Positions 51,156 through 61,272 of a stretch of 64,000 nucleotides of DNA are shown piece after piece. Position 1 is the first letter of the stretch, and every line of letters starts with the position of its first letter. The notes below the pieces were generated by a model. It did no database searches, had not been told where the DNA came from, and saw nothing but the letters and a program-made list of their open reading frames with translations. The DNA lies in the NCBI RefSeq assembly GCF_000024625.1, contig NC_013407.1, positions 372,001-436,000 of the forward strand, given 5' to 3'. Source of the stretch: Methanocaldococcus vulcanius M7 (GTDB lineage Archaea; AGJL01; Methanococci; Methanococcales; Methanocaldococcaceae). A program made the position numbers and the translations under genes.

Positions 51156-51824
51156 TTACTCTAATTTTTTATAGCAGAACCACCAATCTAAACACTCGAT
51201 TTCTCCCTTTTCACAGGCCTCTTTTCTTTGCTTTATCTCCTCCACTGATGATGCAGGAGGGATGATAACTTTATCTCCAATTAAATCATTTTCAGGCCAA
51301 TTCGCTGGCATAGCTACTCCTTTTTCATCTGAAACTTGGAGGGCTTTAACTAATCTAACGATCTCATCCAAGTTTCTACCAACTTCTTGTGGATAGTAGA
51401 TAATAGCTCTAATTATTCCTTTATTATCCACAACAAAAACTGCTCTAACTGTATTGTCTCCTTTATATGGACTTATCATTCCCAATTTTTCTGCTAACTC
51501 TCCTCTATCATCTGCTATAATTGGAAACTCAATCTCCACACCCAATTTTTCTTTTATCCACTCAGTCCATTTTAAGTGGCTGAAAACTTGATCTATACTT
51601 AACCCAATTAACTCAGTATTTAGCTTTCTAAACTCATCGTATCTCTTTTGGAATCCAACAAACTCTGTTGTGCAGACAGGTGTGAAATCAGCAGGATGGC
51701 TGAATAAAACAAACCACTTTCCTTTCTCTACATAATAATCTGGCAACTTTATAACTCCATGGGTTGTTTTAACCTCTACTTCTGGAAATTTTTCTCCAAT
51801 AACTGGCATTTTTCCTTCGCACAT
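51156..51824 (-). CDS. prx: Peroxiredoxin (Prx6-type)
   Basis: 222-aa thiol peroxidase. The peroxidatic Cys is residue 51 in [13 protein letters not shown]. The conserved Arg region and the long C-terminal arm typical of archaeal Prx6 proteins are present, with two more cysteines in the arm ([15 protein letters not shown]). GGGGATAAAA precedes the ATG. Reduces H2O2 and alkyl peroxides, with thioredoxin- or rubredoxin-like donors. Confidence 0.95.
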   Translation of the reverse strand: MCEGKMPVIGEKFPEVEVKTTHGVIKLPDYYVEKGKWFVLFSHPADFTPVCTTEFVGFQKRYDEFRKLNTELIGLSIDQVFSHLKWTEWIKEKLGVEIEFPIIADDRGELAEKLGMISPYKGDNTVRAVFVVDNKGIIRAIIYYPQEVGRNLDEIVRLVKALQVSDEKGVAMPANWPENDLIGDKVIIPPASSVEEIKQRKEACEKGEIECLDWWFCYKKLE

Positions 51825-51899
51825 TTTTATCCCCTTTTTTTATATTTTTTCATTTAATTTTATTTGTTCTTACTCAATAAAATTGTTATATTTAAATAT

Positions 51900-52085
51900 T
51901 CACATTTTGCTTTCTTGATTTGGAGTTCTCGCAACTAATTTTGGATCGTATCCTTTAAATCCACATTCTGGGGTGTAGCAAGAAACATCATAGAATGTGC
52001 ATTTTTCCCCACAATTTGGACATCTTTCTGGAGGTTTCTCTGCTTCAAAAACATAACCGCAATTTGAACATTTCCACCATGGCAT
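51900..52085 (-). CDS. Small rubredoxin-like/zinc-ribbon protein
   Basis: 61 aa with [20 protein letters not shown], which is the two CxxC knuckles of the rubredoxin-type domain found at the end of rubrerythrins, and additional cysteines ([12 protein letters not shown]). It may bind Fe or Zn and pass electrons. GGTGGAAAT precedes the ATG. It lies within the oxygen island next to the peroxiredoxin. Confidence 0.8.
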
Positions 52086-52138
52086 ATTTCCACCAAAAGT
52101 TCAATTGAATCATCAAAATTTATTTAATTTTTAAGTTA

Positions 52139-52408
52139 TTATTGCTTTATTGGACATTTGTTTGCCAATTTCATTGCCAAGTCCTCTGGGTCTTTTATCG
52201 GAAAATCATTGTCAGTTAATAATTTAACCAATTCTGCTGCTTCAATTTCCCCACATGGAAGTGAAATTCCACAGGGAAGGGCTTCTGCTAATTCAACTTT
52301 ATTTTTTATTGGAAAAACATTCTTATCTTTGAAATATTCTACTAATCTTAGTTTAAACTCCTGGATGTCTCTTAATGCTTCATATAATGGATGGTTTGTT
52401 GTTATCAT
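52139..52408 (-). CDS. MTH865-like small protein
   Basis: 89 aa with two similar halves: FPIKNKVELAEALPCG and FPIKDPEDLAMKLANKC. This is the pattern of the MTH865 family, whose structure is known but not its function. It has two cysteine pairs (PCGISLPCG) and a late Cys, so a redox link is possible. GGTGATTATCT precedes the ATG. Confidence 0.72.
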   Translation of the reverse strand: MITTNHPLYEALRDIQEFKLRLVEYFKDKNVFPIKNKVELAEALPCGISLPCGEIEAAELVKLLTDNDFPIKDPEDLAMKLANKCPIKQ

Positions 52409-52436
52409 AGATAATCACCTTTAATAAATTGATTTT

Positions 52437-52892
52437 TTAGTTATGGAGAGGTTTAGCAATAAATACGCAGGCATCATAACCCTGTGCTTGGCAATACATC
52501 TCTTTAACGAAATATTTTTTATTTTTTATTGATTCTAAGAACCCAGCAATCAATCCTGCTTCAAAATCACACATTGGTTCTTCTGACTTTTGAGTTCTAC
52601 AAAATATACAGTCCTTTACTTTTATTTCTACTTCCTCATTATCTTTTTCTTTAATCTCAATATAACCGATATTATTGGCCTCAAAAAACTTCTTCACATC
52701 CTCATAACTTTTTGGAGACACTAATCTTCCAACTTCATAGCCAATTTCATATAGGGTTGTGTCTGATCCAAGGTCTTTAACCTTCTGCATATACGCGTAT
52801 ATTAAAATCGCAAGTAAATCTGATGGAATTTCTCTACTTTTAAATTTATATTCTTCTGGATTGTAATTTATAACGTCTTTAACTGAGATCAT
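52437..52892 (-). CDS. Stand-alone V4R-domain protein, copy 1
   Basis: 151 aa, with the V4R (4-vinyl reductase-type) core at the C-terminal half: ECIFC-like KDCIFCRTQ, then [15 protein letters not shown] and [14 protein letters not shown]. Five cysteines are at places also conserved in the paralogue at 55929. No DNA-binding part is fused. In methanogens the regulator MsvR couples a V4R domain to redox sensing, so a sensor role is a reasonable guess. GGTGTAATTA precedes the ATG. Confidence 0.78.
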   Translation of the reverse strand: MISVKDVINYNPEEYKFKSREIPSDLLAILIYAYMQKVKDLGSDTTLYEIGYEVGRLVSPKSYEDVKKFFEANNIGYIEIKEKDNEEVEIKVKDCIFCRTQKSEEPMCDFEAGLIAGFLESIKNKKYFVKEMYCQAQGYDACVFIAKPLHN

Positions 52893-52964
52893 TAATTACA
52901 CCTTTACATGAACTTATTTGCACATTTACATATAAGTATATATTTTACATTCGCATTTATTTAA

Positions 52965-53123
52965 TTAATCGATTTTTCTGAAAGCGTTTTTTCCTAATCC
53001 GCACTGAGGACATCTGAATGTATCTGGAAGATCTTCAAATTTTGTTCCTGGTGGGATGTTTTGTGATGGTTCTCCTTTATCTTCATCATACACCCATCCA
53101 CACATGCATTGATACCTTGCCAT
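52965..53123 (-). CDS. Rubredoxin (52 aa)
   Basis: The frame encodes [20 protein letters not shown], then [14 protein letters not shown] and [13 protein letters not shown]. All four iron-ligand cysteines (C-x2-C ... C-x2-C) and the typical aromatic core are present, and 52 aa is the classic rubredoxin size. GGTGATAGAG lies just before the ATG at 53123. It is a second, minimal rubredoxin besides 50837. A TATA box lies about 53 bp upstream of the start, and a palindrome lies further out. Confidence 0.95.
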   Translation of the reverse strand: MARYQCMCGWVYDEDKGEPSQNIPPGTKFEDLPDTFRCPQCGLGKNAFRKID

Positions 53124-53173
53124 CTCTATCACCTTTGTGCTATTTTTGTCATTATTTATCTTAGTTAGTTAGA

Positions 53174-53183
53174 AGTATATATC
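53174..53183 (-). promoter_or_regulatory. TATA box of the 52-aa rubredoxin gene
   Basis: GATATATAC on the minus strand about 53 bp before the start codon. The CGA-N3-TCG palindrome begins 42 bp further upstream. Confidence 0.6.
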
Positions 53184-53224
53184 ATTAATCACTTAAATTT
53201 CGCATAATATTATGATGTTAAAGA

Positions 53225-53233
53225 CGATTATCG
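53225..53233. promoter_or_regulatory. CGA-N3-TCG palindrome (candidate operator 1)
   Basis: CGATTATCG, upstream of the TATA box of the small rubredoxin. It belongs to a set of four such sites in this island. Confidence 0.5.
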
Positions 53234-53312
53234 CATTTATGTTTTTTATGTATAATTTATTAGTTTTTTGTTAATTTTTAGTTTATTATTTTTTATTTAT
53301 AAAAATAAGATT

Positions 53313-53663
53313 TTATTCAAGCAGAATCTCTTTTTCGTATTCCCAGACCCCGTGAAGATTGCATCTCATTAATGCTCTTAATGTAAATTTCTCATGTTCC
53401 TTTGACGGGGCTTTTACCATCATCTTAACCTCTGGTTTCATAAATTGGGTAAAATCAACTCTTGCTAAATAAAGATCTCCCATATACAACTCGATCCAAT
53501 GAATAAAATGGGCATCTTCCATAGGATGTGGAATTCCAGTTGAAATTTTTACTTCAAAATAAGCATTTGCTTTAACTCTGTCTTTACACTCAATAAATGG
53601 AGTATGTTTCTTTTCAAAATCAGTTCCTTCTTTCATTCGGTTTATTCCGCAGTAGTGTGTCAT
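53313..53663 (-). CDS. Superoxide reductase (neelaredoxin type)
   Basis: Reduces superoxide to H2O2 without making O2. 116 aa with only the catalytic Fe(His)4Cys site: EKKHTPFIE, HPMEDAHFIHWIELY and CNLHGVWE supply the His, Cys and lysine. The extra desulforedoxin domain of two-iron forms is missing. It belongs to the oxygen island beside rubredoxin, its known electron donor. Confidence 0.95.
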   Translation of the reverse strand: MTHYCGINRMKEGTDFEKKHTPFIECKDRVKANAYFEVKISTGIPHPMEDAHFIHWIELYMGDLYLARVDFTQFMKPEVKMMVKAPSKEHEKFTLRALMRCNLHGVWEYEKEILLE

Positions 53664-53754
53664 ATTATCCCCACAATTTCTCTTATAAATAAATAATCAA
53701 ACTAAAAATGTAATTTAAATAAATAAATTAATAAATAAAAGATTATCTATAAGT

Positions 53755-54069
53755 TTAGAGTTTTTCTAATATTTTCATTGCTTTTGTGAAAGCAGGCATT
53801 CCACTTGTTAATAAAACAACTCTCAAAACATCTGCTATTTCTTCTTTTGTGATTCCAAGTTCTTTCATTGCACTTTTCATCTGTTTTTCTATCGCTACTT
53901 CATCACACTTTGAGGCAACGATTCCTATTGCAATCAATTTCTGAGTTTTATAATCCAATGTTTTTCCAGTAAAGACAGTATCATTCAACTTAACTATAAC
54001 ATCATAGAGATCTGGATATTTCTCTTTAACCACCTTCATTCCCTCCCCAAAAAATACTTCGTTCTTCAT
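53755..54069 (-). CDS. Carboxymuconolactone decarboxylase/AhpD-like protein
   Basis: 104 aa with the CMD fold: KLIAIGIVASKCDEVAIEKQ and LGITKEEIADVLRVVLLTSG. In AhpD the pattern is Cys-x2-Cys-x2-His; here only one Cys (SKC) is present at that place, so the peroxidase-reductase activity may differ. GGTGAGAAA precedes the ATG. It lies downstream of a good TATA (54159-54172). Confidence 0.8.
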   Translation of the reverse strand: MKNEVFFGEGMKVVKEKYPDLYDVIVKLNDTVFTGKTLDYKTQKLIAIGIVASKCDEVAIEKQMKSAMKELGITKEEIADVLRVVLLTSGMPAFTKAMKILEKL

Positions 54070-54158
54070 TTTCTCACCTTTTTATTTTTTAAGTTATTTT
54101 TAAAGGACTTTTTGATTATTTTGTCTAATTTCCTTATATTATATTTTTGATATTAGAC

Positions 54159-54172
54159 AGTATATATAACTT
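54159..54172 (-). promoter_or_regulatory. TATA box of the AhpD-like gene
   Basis: GTTATATATACTG on the minus strand, about 90 bp upstream of the ATG at 54069 and inside the short gap after hdrB. Confidence 0.55.
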
Positions 54173-54195
54173 TCTAAATTTTTTGAATAGAAATT

Positions 54196-55119
<924 letters not shown>

Positions 55120-55125
55120 TTATTT

Positions 55126-55710
55126 TTATTCTGACATGTCTTTCCATTCCATTGGTTTTAATTGCATTGTTTCCGTGCAGATTCCGACCATATCACAAAA
55201 TTTTAGATCTTTCATAATCCCTCTAACTACCTCTAAGGCATCAGGATACTTGTGAGTCGTTGGAGGAATTTCAGTTAAACCAATTTCTTTTCTTGCTTTT
55301 TTTATTTGGTCATTAATTGGGACAGCATGTCCTGTCTTAAAAACATATAAAGCAGTTTTTTTATGTGCCTCAGCCATTTTCCCTTCTCTTGCAGCAATAT
55401 TTCTTAAAACTTTTATTATATCCGTTATCTTAACTGTTCTTGGGCATCTTTCATAACATTCATAGCAGGTTGTGCACATCCATAGGTCTTCACTGTCTAT
55501 TATTGCAGATTTCATTCCAAATTGGGCATATCTTATTAATTTTCTTGTTCTAAAAGCAGTTATTCTCCCACTTGGACAGCTTCCTGTGCATGTTCCGCAT
55601 TGATAACATGCTTTAAAAGAGGAAACATGCCCTTCCCCAAGGATTTCCCCTGCCTTTATAATTTCTTCAATAAAATCATTGCTAATATCTTTTTGAGCAT
55701 AGATCACCAT
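55126..55710 (-). CDS. hdrC: Heterodisulfide reductase subunit C
   Basis: 194-aa electron-transfer subunit with two [4Fe-4S] motifs: [15 protein letters not shown] and [14 protein letters not shown]. It passes electrons between HdrA and HdrB. GGTGAAATAAA precedes the ATG. A TATA box lies 66-74 bp upstream and a CGA-N3-TCG palindrome 43 bp beyond that, so hdrCB seems to have its own promoter inside the oxygen island. Confidence 0.95.
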   Translation of the reverse strand: MVIYAQKDISNDFIEEIIKAGEILGEGHVSSFKACYQCGTCTGSCPSGRITAFRTRKLIRYAQFGMKSAIIDSEDLWMCTTCYECYERCPRTVKITDIIKVLRNIAAREGKMAEAHKKTALYVFKTGHAVPINDQIKKARKEIGLTEIPPTTHKYPDALEVVRGIMKDLKFCDMVGICTETMQLKPMEWKDMSE

Positions 55711-55775
55711 TTTATTTCACCTGATTGATTATCCAGTTAGGACTATTTTTGTCATTTTTATGTTTTTATTTGAAA

Positions 55776-55784
55776 CTATATATC
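55776..55784 (-). promoter_or_regulatory. TATA box of hdrCB
   Basis: GATATATAG on the minus strand; nearly the same word and the same distance to its palindrome as the small rubredoxin promoter. Confidence 0.6.
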
Positions 55785-55826
55785 GTTTTCCATTATACTT
55801 TATTACAATATTTTAAATGTAAAGTT

Positions 55827-55835
55827 CGATAATCG
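55827..55835. promoter_or_regulatory. CGA-N3-TCG palindrome (candidate operator 2)
   Basis: CGATAATCG within TTCGATAATCGTA, 43 bp upstream of the hdrC TATA box. Confidence 0.5.
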
Positions 55836-55928
55836 TATTATAGTATTTAAGTAAAATAATAAAATGGAGAGTGAAAAAGAAATAATGAGAAAGAGATATT
55901 TTCTCCGAAAATAGAAAGAAAATTTTGT

Positions 55929-56465
55929 TTATTTTACTACTTCAACTTTAAAATAGCAAGCATCATCTCCTCTTGCCATACATTTTATTTCATCAACAAC
56001 AACAGGTTTTTTTAAGATACATTCATAAGCTCCTGCTATTAAACCGGCATCAAAATAACATATTGGTTCTTCAAAACTTAGATCTTCACAAAAAGAACAG
56101 TTTTCAACTTTTAAAATCAATGGTTTTCTGCTATCCACTTTTAGAGTTCCTAAGTTATTTTCTTTAAAAAATTTTTTTAAATCGCTGTATTTTTTTGGAT
56201 TTAGGTGTTTTCCAAATTCATAACCAATGTCGTATAAGGTTATCTCGCTGTCTAATTCTTTGATCTTTTTCATCATTATCAGGACAATAGCTTTAAATAA
56301 ATCTAATGGAATTAATTTTTTCTTTTTTGTATTGTTTTCATATTTTTTCTTTAAATAATTTACTGTTTCATTTATTAATTTACTGTCATCAGTTATTATA
56401 AATTCACTTTCGCTGAATATTTTATAAAATTCCTTCATATCTTTTGTTTTAAGCTCAACTCGCAT
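55929..56465 (-). CDS. Stand-alone V4R-domain protein, copy 2
   Basis: About 178 aa. Its C-terminal half repeats the V4R core of the copy at 52437: NCSFCEDLSFEEPICYFDAG, then LIAGAYECILKKP and EIKCMARGDDACYFKV. The same cysteine pattern C-x2-C ... C ... C ... C is kept. N-terminal residues look like a separate helical region, not a clear HTH. The ATG at 56465 lies behind GGTGAAAAAT. It neighbours hdrC and the rubrerythrin-like gene. Confidence 0.78.
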   Translation of the reverse strand: MRVELKTKDMKEFYKIFSESEFIITDDSKLINETVNYLKKKYENNTKKKKLIPLDLFKAIVLIMMKKIKELDSEITLYDIGYEFGKHLNPKKYSDLKKFFKENNLGTLKVDSRKPLILKVENCSFCEDLSFEEPICYFDAGLIAGAYECILKKPVVVDEIKCMARGDDACYFKVEVVK

Positions 56466-56668
56466 ATTTTTCACCTTTTTTCGGCAAATAACAGTTTAAA
56501 CATAAAATCAACATCCTAAATATGCTGAGTAATAAATAAAACAAATTAAAAAATTAATAGATGCAAAACAATAAAAGTGAGTAATATTTTATATTCAAAA
56601 TCATCATTTAGTTATAATCTTCAATACAAAATTAAAAAATAAAAACTAAATAAAAAATTTTTTAAGAT

Positions 56669-57094
56669 TTATTTGAAGTATCTGTCTAAAATTCCTTTTA
56701 ACATTCTTGCATGTCTTGCTTCATCTCTACTTGATTCATCAAAGAAGTCATGAGCGGGGTCTATATCTAACTCTTTTGCTTTTTTAGCAGCTGCTTTTTT
56801 CTCTTTGTTTGCCATGCATTCTCCTTTTAACATCATTTCTATATTTTCTTTTAGATTTTCAGAAATTACTCCATTCATTTCAGCAAAGTGTGCAGCGTGT
56901 TCTGCTTCTTCCATTGCAATTCTTCTTAAGACCTCTGCAACTTCTGGAAGACCTTCTCTCTGTGCTTGTCTTGCCATTGCTAAGTAGATCCCCACTTCTT
57001 TACACTCCCCCTCAAAGTTTGCTTGAACTTCTTTCTCTAAATCTGTTCCTTTTGTAACTCCTATTTTGTGTTCATTTATTAACTCCAATTCCAT
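56669..57094 (-). CDS. Rubrerythrin-like ferritin-fold di-iron protein
   Basis: 141 aa without a rubredoxin domain. The four-helix bundle has Glu and E-x2-H ligands: [16 protein letters not shown] and [13 protein letters not shown], then [10 protein letters not shown] and [13 protein letters not shown]. Each half has a GEC phrase, so a Cys lies close to a ligand Glu in both halves, which is unusual. It is probably a peroxidase or O2-scavenging protein. GGTGAGATC precedes the ATG. Confidence 0.85.
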   Translation of the reverse strand: MELELINEHKIGVTKGTDLEKEVQANFEGECKEVGIYLAMARQAQREGLPEVAEVLRRIAMEEAEHAAHFAEMNGVISENLKENIEMMLKGECMANKEKKAAAKKAKELDIDPAHDFFDESSRDEARHARMLKGILDRYFK

Positions 57095-57296
57095 GATCTC
57101 ACCTTATTTATTTTTATTGTCTTTCAGTTTGGTTGATGTATTAATGTTTTTGTATTATTTTTTTATATATTGGTTTAGTTATATATACGTTTTGACAGTA
57201 TTTTTACAAGTATTTGATTTATTTTTATAATTTTAATTCTGTTTTTTTATTGACAGTTAATATAATAACAATTACGGTTATATATTGTTAATGGTT

Positions 57297-57305
57297 CGAA
57301 ATTCG
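57297..57305. promoter_or_regulatory. CGA-N3-TCG palindrome (candidate operator 3)
   Basis: CGAAATTCG in the long leader region of the rubrerythrin-like gene. Its spacing to a TATA element differs from sites 1 and 2, so it is a weaker case. Confidence 0.35.
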
Positions 57306-57333
57306 ATAAATTTAAGATTAATTAATTCAAAAT

Positions 57334-57780
57334 TTAGTCAATTTCAACGGCCTCATCCTCGATACTTATCCCTTTTTCTTTAAACCATTCTCCATACTTT
57401 TTGTCTGGCTTTGCTATGTGCATGGTAAGCCATCCGACTAAGAATGATAAAGCACTTCTAAAATCCTCCTCTGAACCTTCTTCTATCTTTGGAAGCAGTT
57501 TTTCAATAACTGTTTTTACAAAGATCTCATGAATTTTTTTATGTCTCTCTAAATCAGGATAGCCGTATTTTTCCATTATTTCTTCTTCATGCTTAAAATG
57601 TTTTGCAGCATAATTAACAACTCTTCTTTTTAAAAGTTCTTTTGCCTCGTCTCTTTTTCCTTCGTTTAGTAGGTTGTAAATATCGTTGAGTGTTTTAACA
57701 AGAAATTTATGTTCATCATCAAATGCTTTAATCCCCGTCTCAAAATCTTTACTCCATTTTATTATCTCCTTCCTCTCCAT
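57334..57780 (-). CDS. Bacteriohemerythrin-like O2-binding protein
   Basis: 148 aa four-helix protein with the hemerythrin ligand set: [38 protein letters not shown] and [15 protein letters not shown]. It would bind O2 at a di-iron site and may buffer or sense it, or deliver it to FprA next door. The ATG at 57780 (MERKEIIKW) has AGAGGGAT upstream; the frame opens ten codons earlier. Confidence 0.92.
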   Translation of the reverse strand: MERKEIIKWSKDFETGIKAFDDEHKFLVKTLNDIYNLLNEGKRDEAKELLKRRVVNYAAKHFKHEEEIMEKYGYPDLERHKKIHEIFVKTVIEKLLPKIEEGSEEDFRSALSFLVGWLTMHIAKPDKKYGEWFKEKGISIEDEAVEID

Positions 57781-58147
57781 TTTTATCCCTCTGACGTTTT
57801 TATATTTCATGTTTTATTTTTTAATCTTCTGTATGTTTTCATTATATTTTTATTGGAGTATTAGTAATTACTCCTGCGAATATCGCAGTAGGTTATTTAA
57901 TACCTTCAAAGATTTACTATAAATTATATATATTATTTCGCATCTTTTAATCTTATTAATTGGGCAATAAGAAAAATTATAACTACATATTTACATAATA
58001 TAATGGATAGTAATGTGATATACATCCAGCAAAAATAGCATATTAAAAATTAAAAATAAGAATTTATAATAGTTCCAAATAAAAAATAAAAATAAATTAA
58101 AAAATTTGAAAAATAAATAAAATAATAGGAATGATCTGCCTCCAAAA
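57781..58147. other. Intergenic region between fprA2 and hemerythrin genes
   Basis: No gene found. It holds candidate operator 4 and TATA-like stretches near 57842-57850 and 57921-57933. The left part would be the leader of the hemerythrin transcript; the right part is the A-rich 3' region of fprA2. Confidence 0.55.
57877..57885. promoter_or_regulatory. CGA-N3-TCG palindrome (candidate operator 4)
   Basis: CGAATATCG inside the longer perfect dyad CTGCGA-ATA-TCGCAG, about 97 bp upstream of the hemerythrin start. Confidence 0.5.
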
Positions 58148-59389
58148 TTATTCTATTTTCATTTCTTTAATTTTTTTGGCTAATTCTTTACCCATGTTGT
58201 AGCAGTTTGTTAATTCATCCTCTGTTGGAACGTAGTAGAGTTCATACTGGTTTATAACTTCAAATCCGCAGTTTGCTAAGTCCTCAGCAATTTTAGCCAC
58301 AGCTCCTCCTTCTCCTCCCATTGAACCAAATGTAACTGCTAATCTCTTAAATCCAGTTCTGTTAAACTTTAATCCTCTTAGGTAGTAGATAATATCTCCA
58401 ATGGATGGATATGGCTCATCGTAGATCGTTGGAATTCCGAAGAGAACTGCCTTAGCATCTAAAATGTCTTTAACAATCTCACTTCTCTCATCGTAGTGTA
58501 AGAAATACATCACAACATCGATTCCCTCACTCATTAAACCCTCTGCAAATGCATGAGCCATCTTTTGTGTTGAGTAGTGCATTGTATCGTAAACGATAAC
58601 TGCTTTATCCTTAGCTGCTTTACCAGTAGCAAAGTCCTGATAGGATGTTATTGCTTTCATTGGGTCTGTCCATATTTGCCCGTGAGATGGAGCGATCATT
58701 TTGATCTTTTCCAATAATCCAAGTTCTATAACTTCTTTGAATTTTTTCAAGACGAGTTTTGAGAGTGGAGTTATTAAGTTTGCGTAGAATTTTTTGTTAG
58801 CGTCCATTAAAACATACTCTGGAATATCTGTATCAAATCTCTTGTGTGCTGGGAAGCAGAGATGTTGCCCAAATGCATCGTTTGAGAATAAAATTCCTCC
58901 TTCGTTGTAGAAGGTGAACATACTGTCTGGCCAGTGCAATAGAGGAGCTTCTAAGAATGTAAAGGTTTTACCTCCTAAGTCAACGGTATCTCCAGTGTGA
59001 ACAACTTTAAACGGAGCGTCTTTTAATGATGGGTAGTGCTTTTTAAGTCCTTCAACTGCTACCTCAGTGCAGTATATTGGTGCTTCTGGGAATTTTTTGT
59101 GTATTTCAGGTAAAGCTCCAGAGTGATCTTTTTCAACGTGGTTTTGAACGATTACATCAATTTTAAAGTCCCTTCCTTCTTTTTCAAAAGCGTCTTTTAT
59201 TCTTCCCCACATTTGAGCGGATGTTCCTGGATATGTGTTGTCTATTAAAGCAACTTTTTCATCTCCAAAGACCAAGTAAGCGTTGTATGTAGTTCCTTTT
59301 AATGTATATCCGTGATACATTCTTATATCCCAATCTAAGACCCCCACCCAATATACACCATCGGCTATTTTTACTGCATCTGCTTTCAT
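58148..59389 (-). CDS. fprA: F420H2 oxidase (A-type flavoprotein), copy 2
   Basis: 413-aa paralogue of 48510. The di-iron motif [22 protein letters not shown] and APSHGQIW are present, followed by the flavodoxin domain [17 protein letters not shown] and the FMN loop [11 protein letters not shown]2 to water with F420H2. GGTGAGAAG precedes the ATG. It is adjacent to the hemerythrin gene and has a 300-bp control region of its own. Confidence 0.95.
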   Translation of the reverse strand: MKADAVKIADGVYWVGVLDWDIRMYHGYTLKGTTYNAYLVFGDEKVALIDNTYPGTSAQMWGRIKDAFEKEGRDFKIDVIVQNHVEKDHSGALPEIHKKFPEAPIYCTEVAVEGLKKHYPSLKDAPFKVVHTGDTVDLGGKTFTFLEAPLLHWPDSMFTFYNEGGILFSNDAFGQHLCFPAHKRFDTDIPEYVLMDANKKFYANLITPLSKLVLKKFKEVIELGLLEKIKMIAPSHGQIWTDPMKAITSYQDFATGKAAKDKAVIVYDTMHYSTQKMAHAFAEGLMSEGIDVVMYFLHYDERSEIVKDILDAKAVLFGIPTIYDEPYPSIGDIIYYLRGLKFNRTGFKRLAVTFGSMGGEGGAVAKIAEDLANCGFEVINQYELYYVPTEDELTNCYNMGKELAKKIKEMKIE

Positions 59390-59692
59390 CTTCTCACCTT
59401 TTTATCTTTATTTTTACAGATTTATTTAGGATTTTAAGTTTAATTTTTTATCAGTTTTTATTTATTCAAGTAGGATGTTATTAGTTTGACAAATTCGATA
59501 TTTATCTTATTTTATACCTTGTATAATAACTTAACCATTCGAATTTCAACGTTGTGTATATAAACACCCCTCCCAAATTTGACATCCCCACTACAACATA
59601 CACCACATTAATTACACTTTGTTTTAACAATATATATAAATTACTTTAATCTGTCAATTTACATATTTATCAATCCATCAATTTGTTTATAC
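59390..59692. other. Intergenic control region of fprA2
   Basis: No gene found. GTTTATATAC on the minus strand (59557-59567) and GGTATAAAAT (59508-59517) are candidate TATA boxes. ATTCGAATTTCAA near 59534 is a one-mismatch version of the CGA-N3-TCG palindrome. A/T-rich repeats of TTTGACA occur at 59489 and 59573. Confidence 0.5.
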
Positions 59693-60355
59693 TTATTTTT
59701 TGAAGATTGGGGTATAAGTTATTGCATTTTTTCTACAAGCACTTTTACATTCGAAGCATCTTATGCATTCTTTTTGGTCGATTTTTTCAGTTATTTTTAT
59801 TTGCATTGGGCACTTAAACTCACACAACCTACACTTAACACATTTCTCTTCATCAAGTTTTAATCTAAATATGGAAAAGTAAGAGAATATACTTAAAAGT
59901 GCCCCCACTGGACAGAAGTATCTACAAAAGAATCTTGGGTATATGAAGCTTAAAATTATAAATATAGTTAAAACTATAACTGCAATAGTTAATGTATGAT
60001 TTACTTTTATTCCAAGTGAGAATATTAAGATAACCACTAATAGAGAGATATATTTGAGATATATAAGTTTAGAATGTATCTTTTCATCTAATGTTGGAAG
60101 TTTTTTTAATTTGGAATATCTGACTCTTAAGCGATAAGAAAGTTCAAATAAATATCCGAATGGACAGATCCATCCACAAAAGACCCTTCCAAATAAAATG
60201 GCCAAGATCACCCCTATATATCTTAGCATGTAGTAAGCTCCTTTGCCAACTACAAAATTTAACACGAATGCAAGTATATTCAAATTGCCCAATATTAACG
60301 CTCTTATAAAAAAGATTGTTTGAGATATTTTTCTAAATGTTTGCAGTTTGTCCAT
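59693..60355 (-). CDS. NapH-like membrane polyferredoxin, copy 1
   Basis: 220 aa. About four membrane helices with the NapH-type motifs GRVFCGWICPFGYLFEL and RFFCRYFCPVGALLS, then two C-terminal [4Fe-4S] motifs (CVKCRLCEFKCPMQ and CIRCFECKSACRKN). It moves electrons from quinol-like or cytoplasmic donors to exported proteins in NapH families; donor and acceptor here are unknown. The ATG at 60355 is fixed by GGTGATTTT. It shares a 125-bp identical end with the next gene upstream. Confidence 0.88.
   Translation of the reverse strand: MDKLQTFRKISQTIFFIRALILGNLNILAFVLNFVVGKGAYYMLRYIGVILAILFGRVFCGWICPFGYLFELSYRLRVRYSKLKKLPTLDEKIHSKLIYLKYISLLVVILIFSLGIKVNHTLTIAVIVLTIFIILSFIYPRFFCRYFCPVGALLSIFSYFSIFRLKLDEEKCVKCRLCEFKCPMQIKITEKIDQKECIRCFECKSACRKNAITYTPIFKK
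59721..59845 (-). repeat. 125-bp identical ferredoxin-domain segment, copy A
   Basis: Same sequence as 60590-60714 by eye; encodes the two cluster motifs of the polyferredoxin. Confidence 0.9.
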
Positions 60356-60564
60356 AAAATCACCGCTGATTTTTTGTTTCAATTTTTTACATACTATAAT
60401 TTTTTCTGAGAGCGGATGTATAAATATATTTTTAACCAGATATTTAAGAAAGAGAAATATAAAAATTAAATTTCAATATAAGAGAAGTTTACATAATTTT
60501 TAATAAAAATTTCATATTTTTTAAGAATTTTTGTTCAAGAATAAATAAAGTAAAAAAGTAAGGA

Positions 60565-61272
60565 TTATTTTAAAGGAATCTTGAAAGAAATTGCATTTTT
60601 TCTACAAGCACTTTTACATTCGAAGCATCTTATGCATTCTTTTTGGTCGATTTTTTCAGTTATTTTTATTTGCATTGGGCACTTAAACTCACACAACCTA
60701 CACTTAACACATTTTTCGTTAGTTTTTAATTGAAATAGAGGTTTTATTGAAAATATGCTCAAAAAAGCTCCTAAAGGGCAAAAATATCTACAAAATGCCA
60801 TAGGATCAAAGAAAGATATTATTAAAAAAGTTATTAATATCATTAAAGATATTACTGTCCCATAGAGATTGGTTAAAAATCCTATTGGACAAATTTGACA
60901 GAATGCATAGGTGGAAAGGTAATAGGTTAAAATTAGAGAAAGCACTAAAACAACGTACTTAAAATAGAGTAATTTATTATGGATCTTTTCATTTATAGTT
61001 GGAAGTTTACGTTTTTTAGATATTTTCAGGCGTAATTTGTAAGATAATTCAAATAAAAATCCGAGAGGACACATCCATCCACAAAAGACCCTTCCAAATA
61101 GAAGTGTGAGAATTATAAATATTGCCAATTTAATGGCAAGGTCTCCTAAGCTTCCTTTTAATATAAATTTTTCTATTAACCCAAAGAAACATAAGCAAAA
61201 ACTTGTCAGAAATATAAAATATATAAAAAAGAAGATTTGTGATATTTTTCTTAGTACCTGTATTTTATCCAT
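60565..61272 (-). CDS. NapH-like membrane polyferredoxin, copy 2
   Basis: 235 aa, same architecture as the copy at 59693: GRVFCGWMCPLGFLFEL, an extra FCQICPIG motif in a middle helix, AFCRYFCPLGAFLS, and two C-terminal clusters. The extra Cys pair in copy 2 is absent in copy 1. The ATG at 61272 has GGTGGTTGTA upstream. Its start touches the end of the exported EF-hand-like gene, so these two are translated together. Confidence 0.88.
   Translation of the reverse strand: MDKIQVLRKISQIFFFIYFIFLTSFCLCFFGLIEKFILKGSLGDLAIKLAIFIILTLLFGRVFCGWMCPLGFLFELSYKLRLKISKKRKLPTINEKIHNKLLYFKYVVLVLSLILTYYLSTYAFCQICPIGFLTNLYGTVISLMILITFLIISFFDPMAFCRYFCPLGAFLSIFSIKPLFQLKTNEKCVKCRLCEFKCPMQIKITEKIDQKECIRCFECKSACRKNAISFKIPLK
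60590..60714 (-). repeat. 125-bp identical ferredoxin-domain segment, copy B
   Basis: Partner of 59721-59845. The rest of the two genes is clearly diverged. Confidence 0.9.

Noticed and set aside
52437-52892. V4R protein as an MsvR orthologue
   Set aside because: MsvR has an N-terminal HTH. This protein is only 151 aa and shows none.
57178-57260. GACAGT words near several promoters (47537, 54158, 57195, 57252)
   Set aside because: Their position relative to TATA boxes changes from site to site, so chance is likely.
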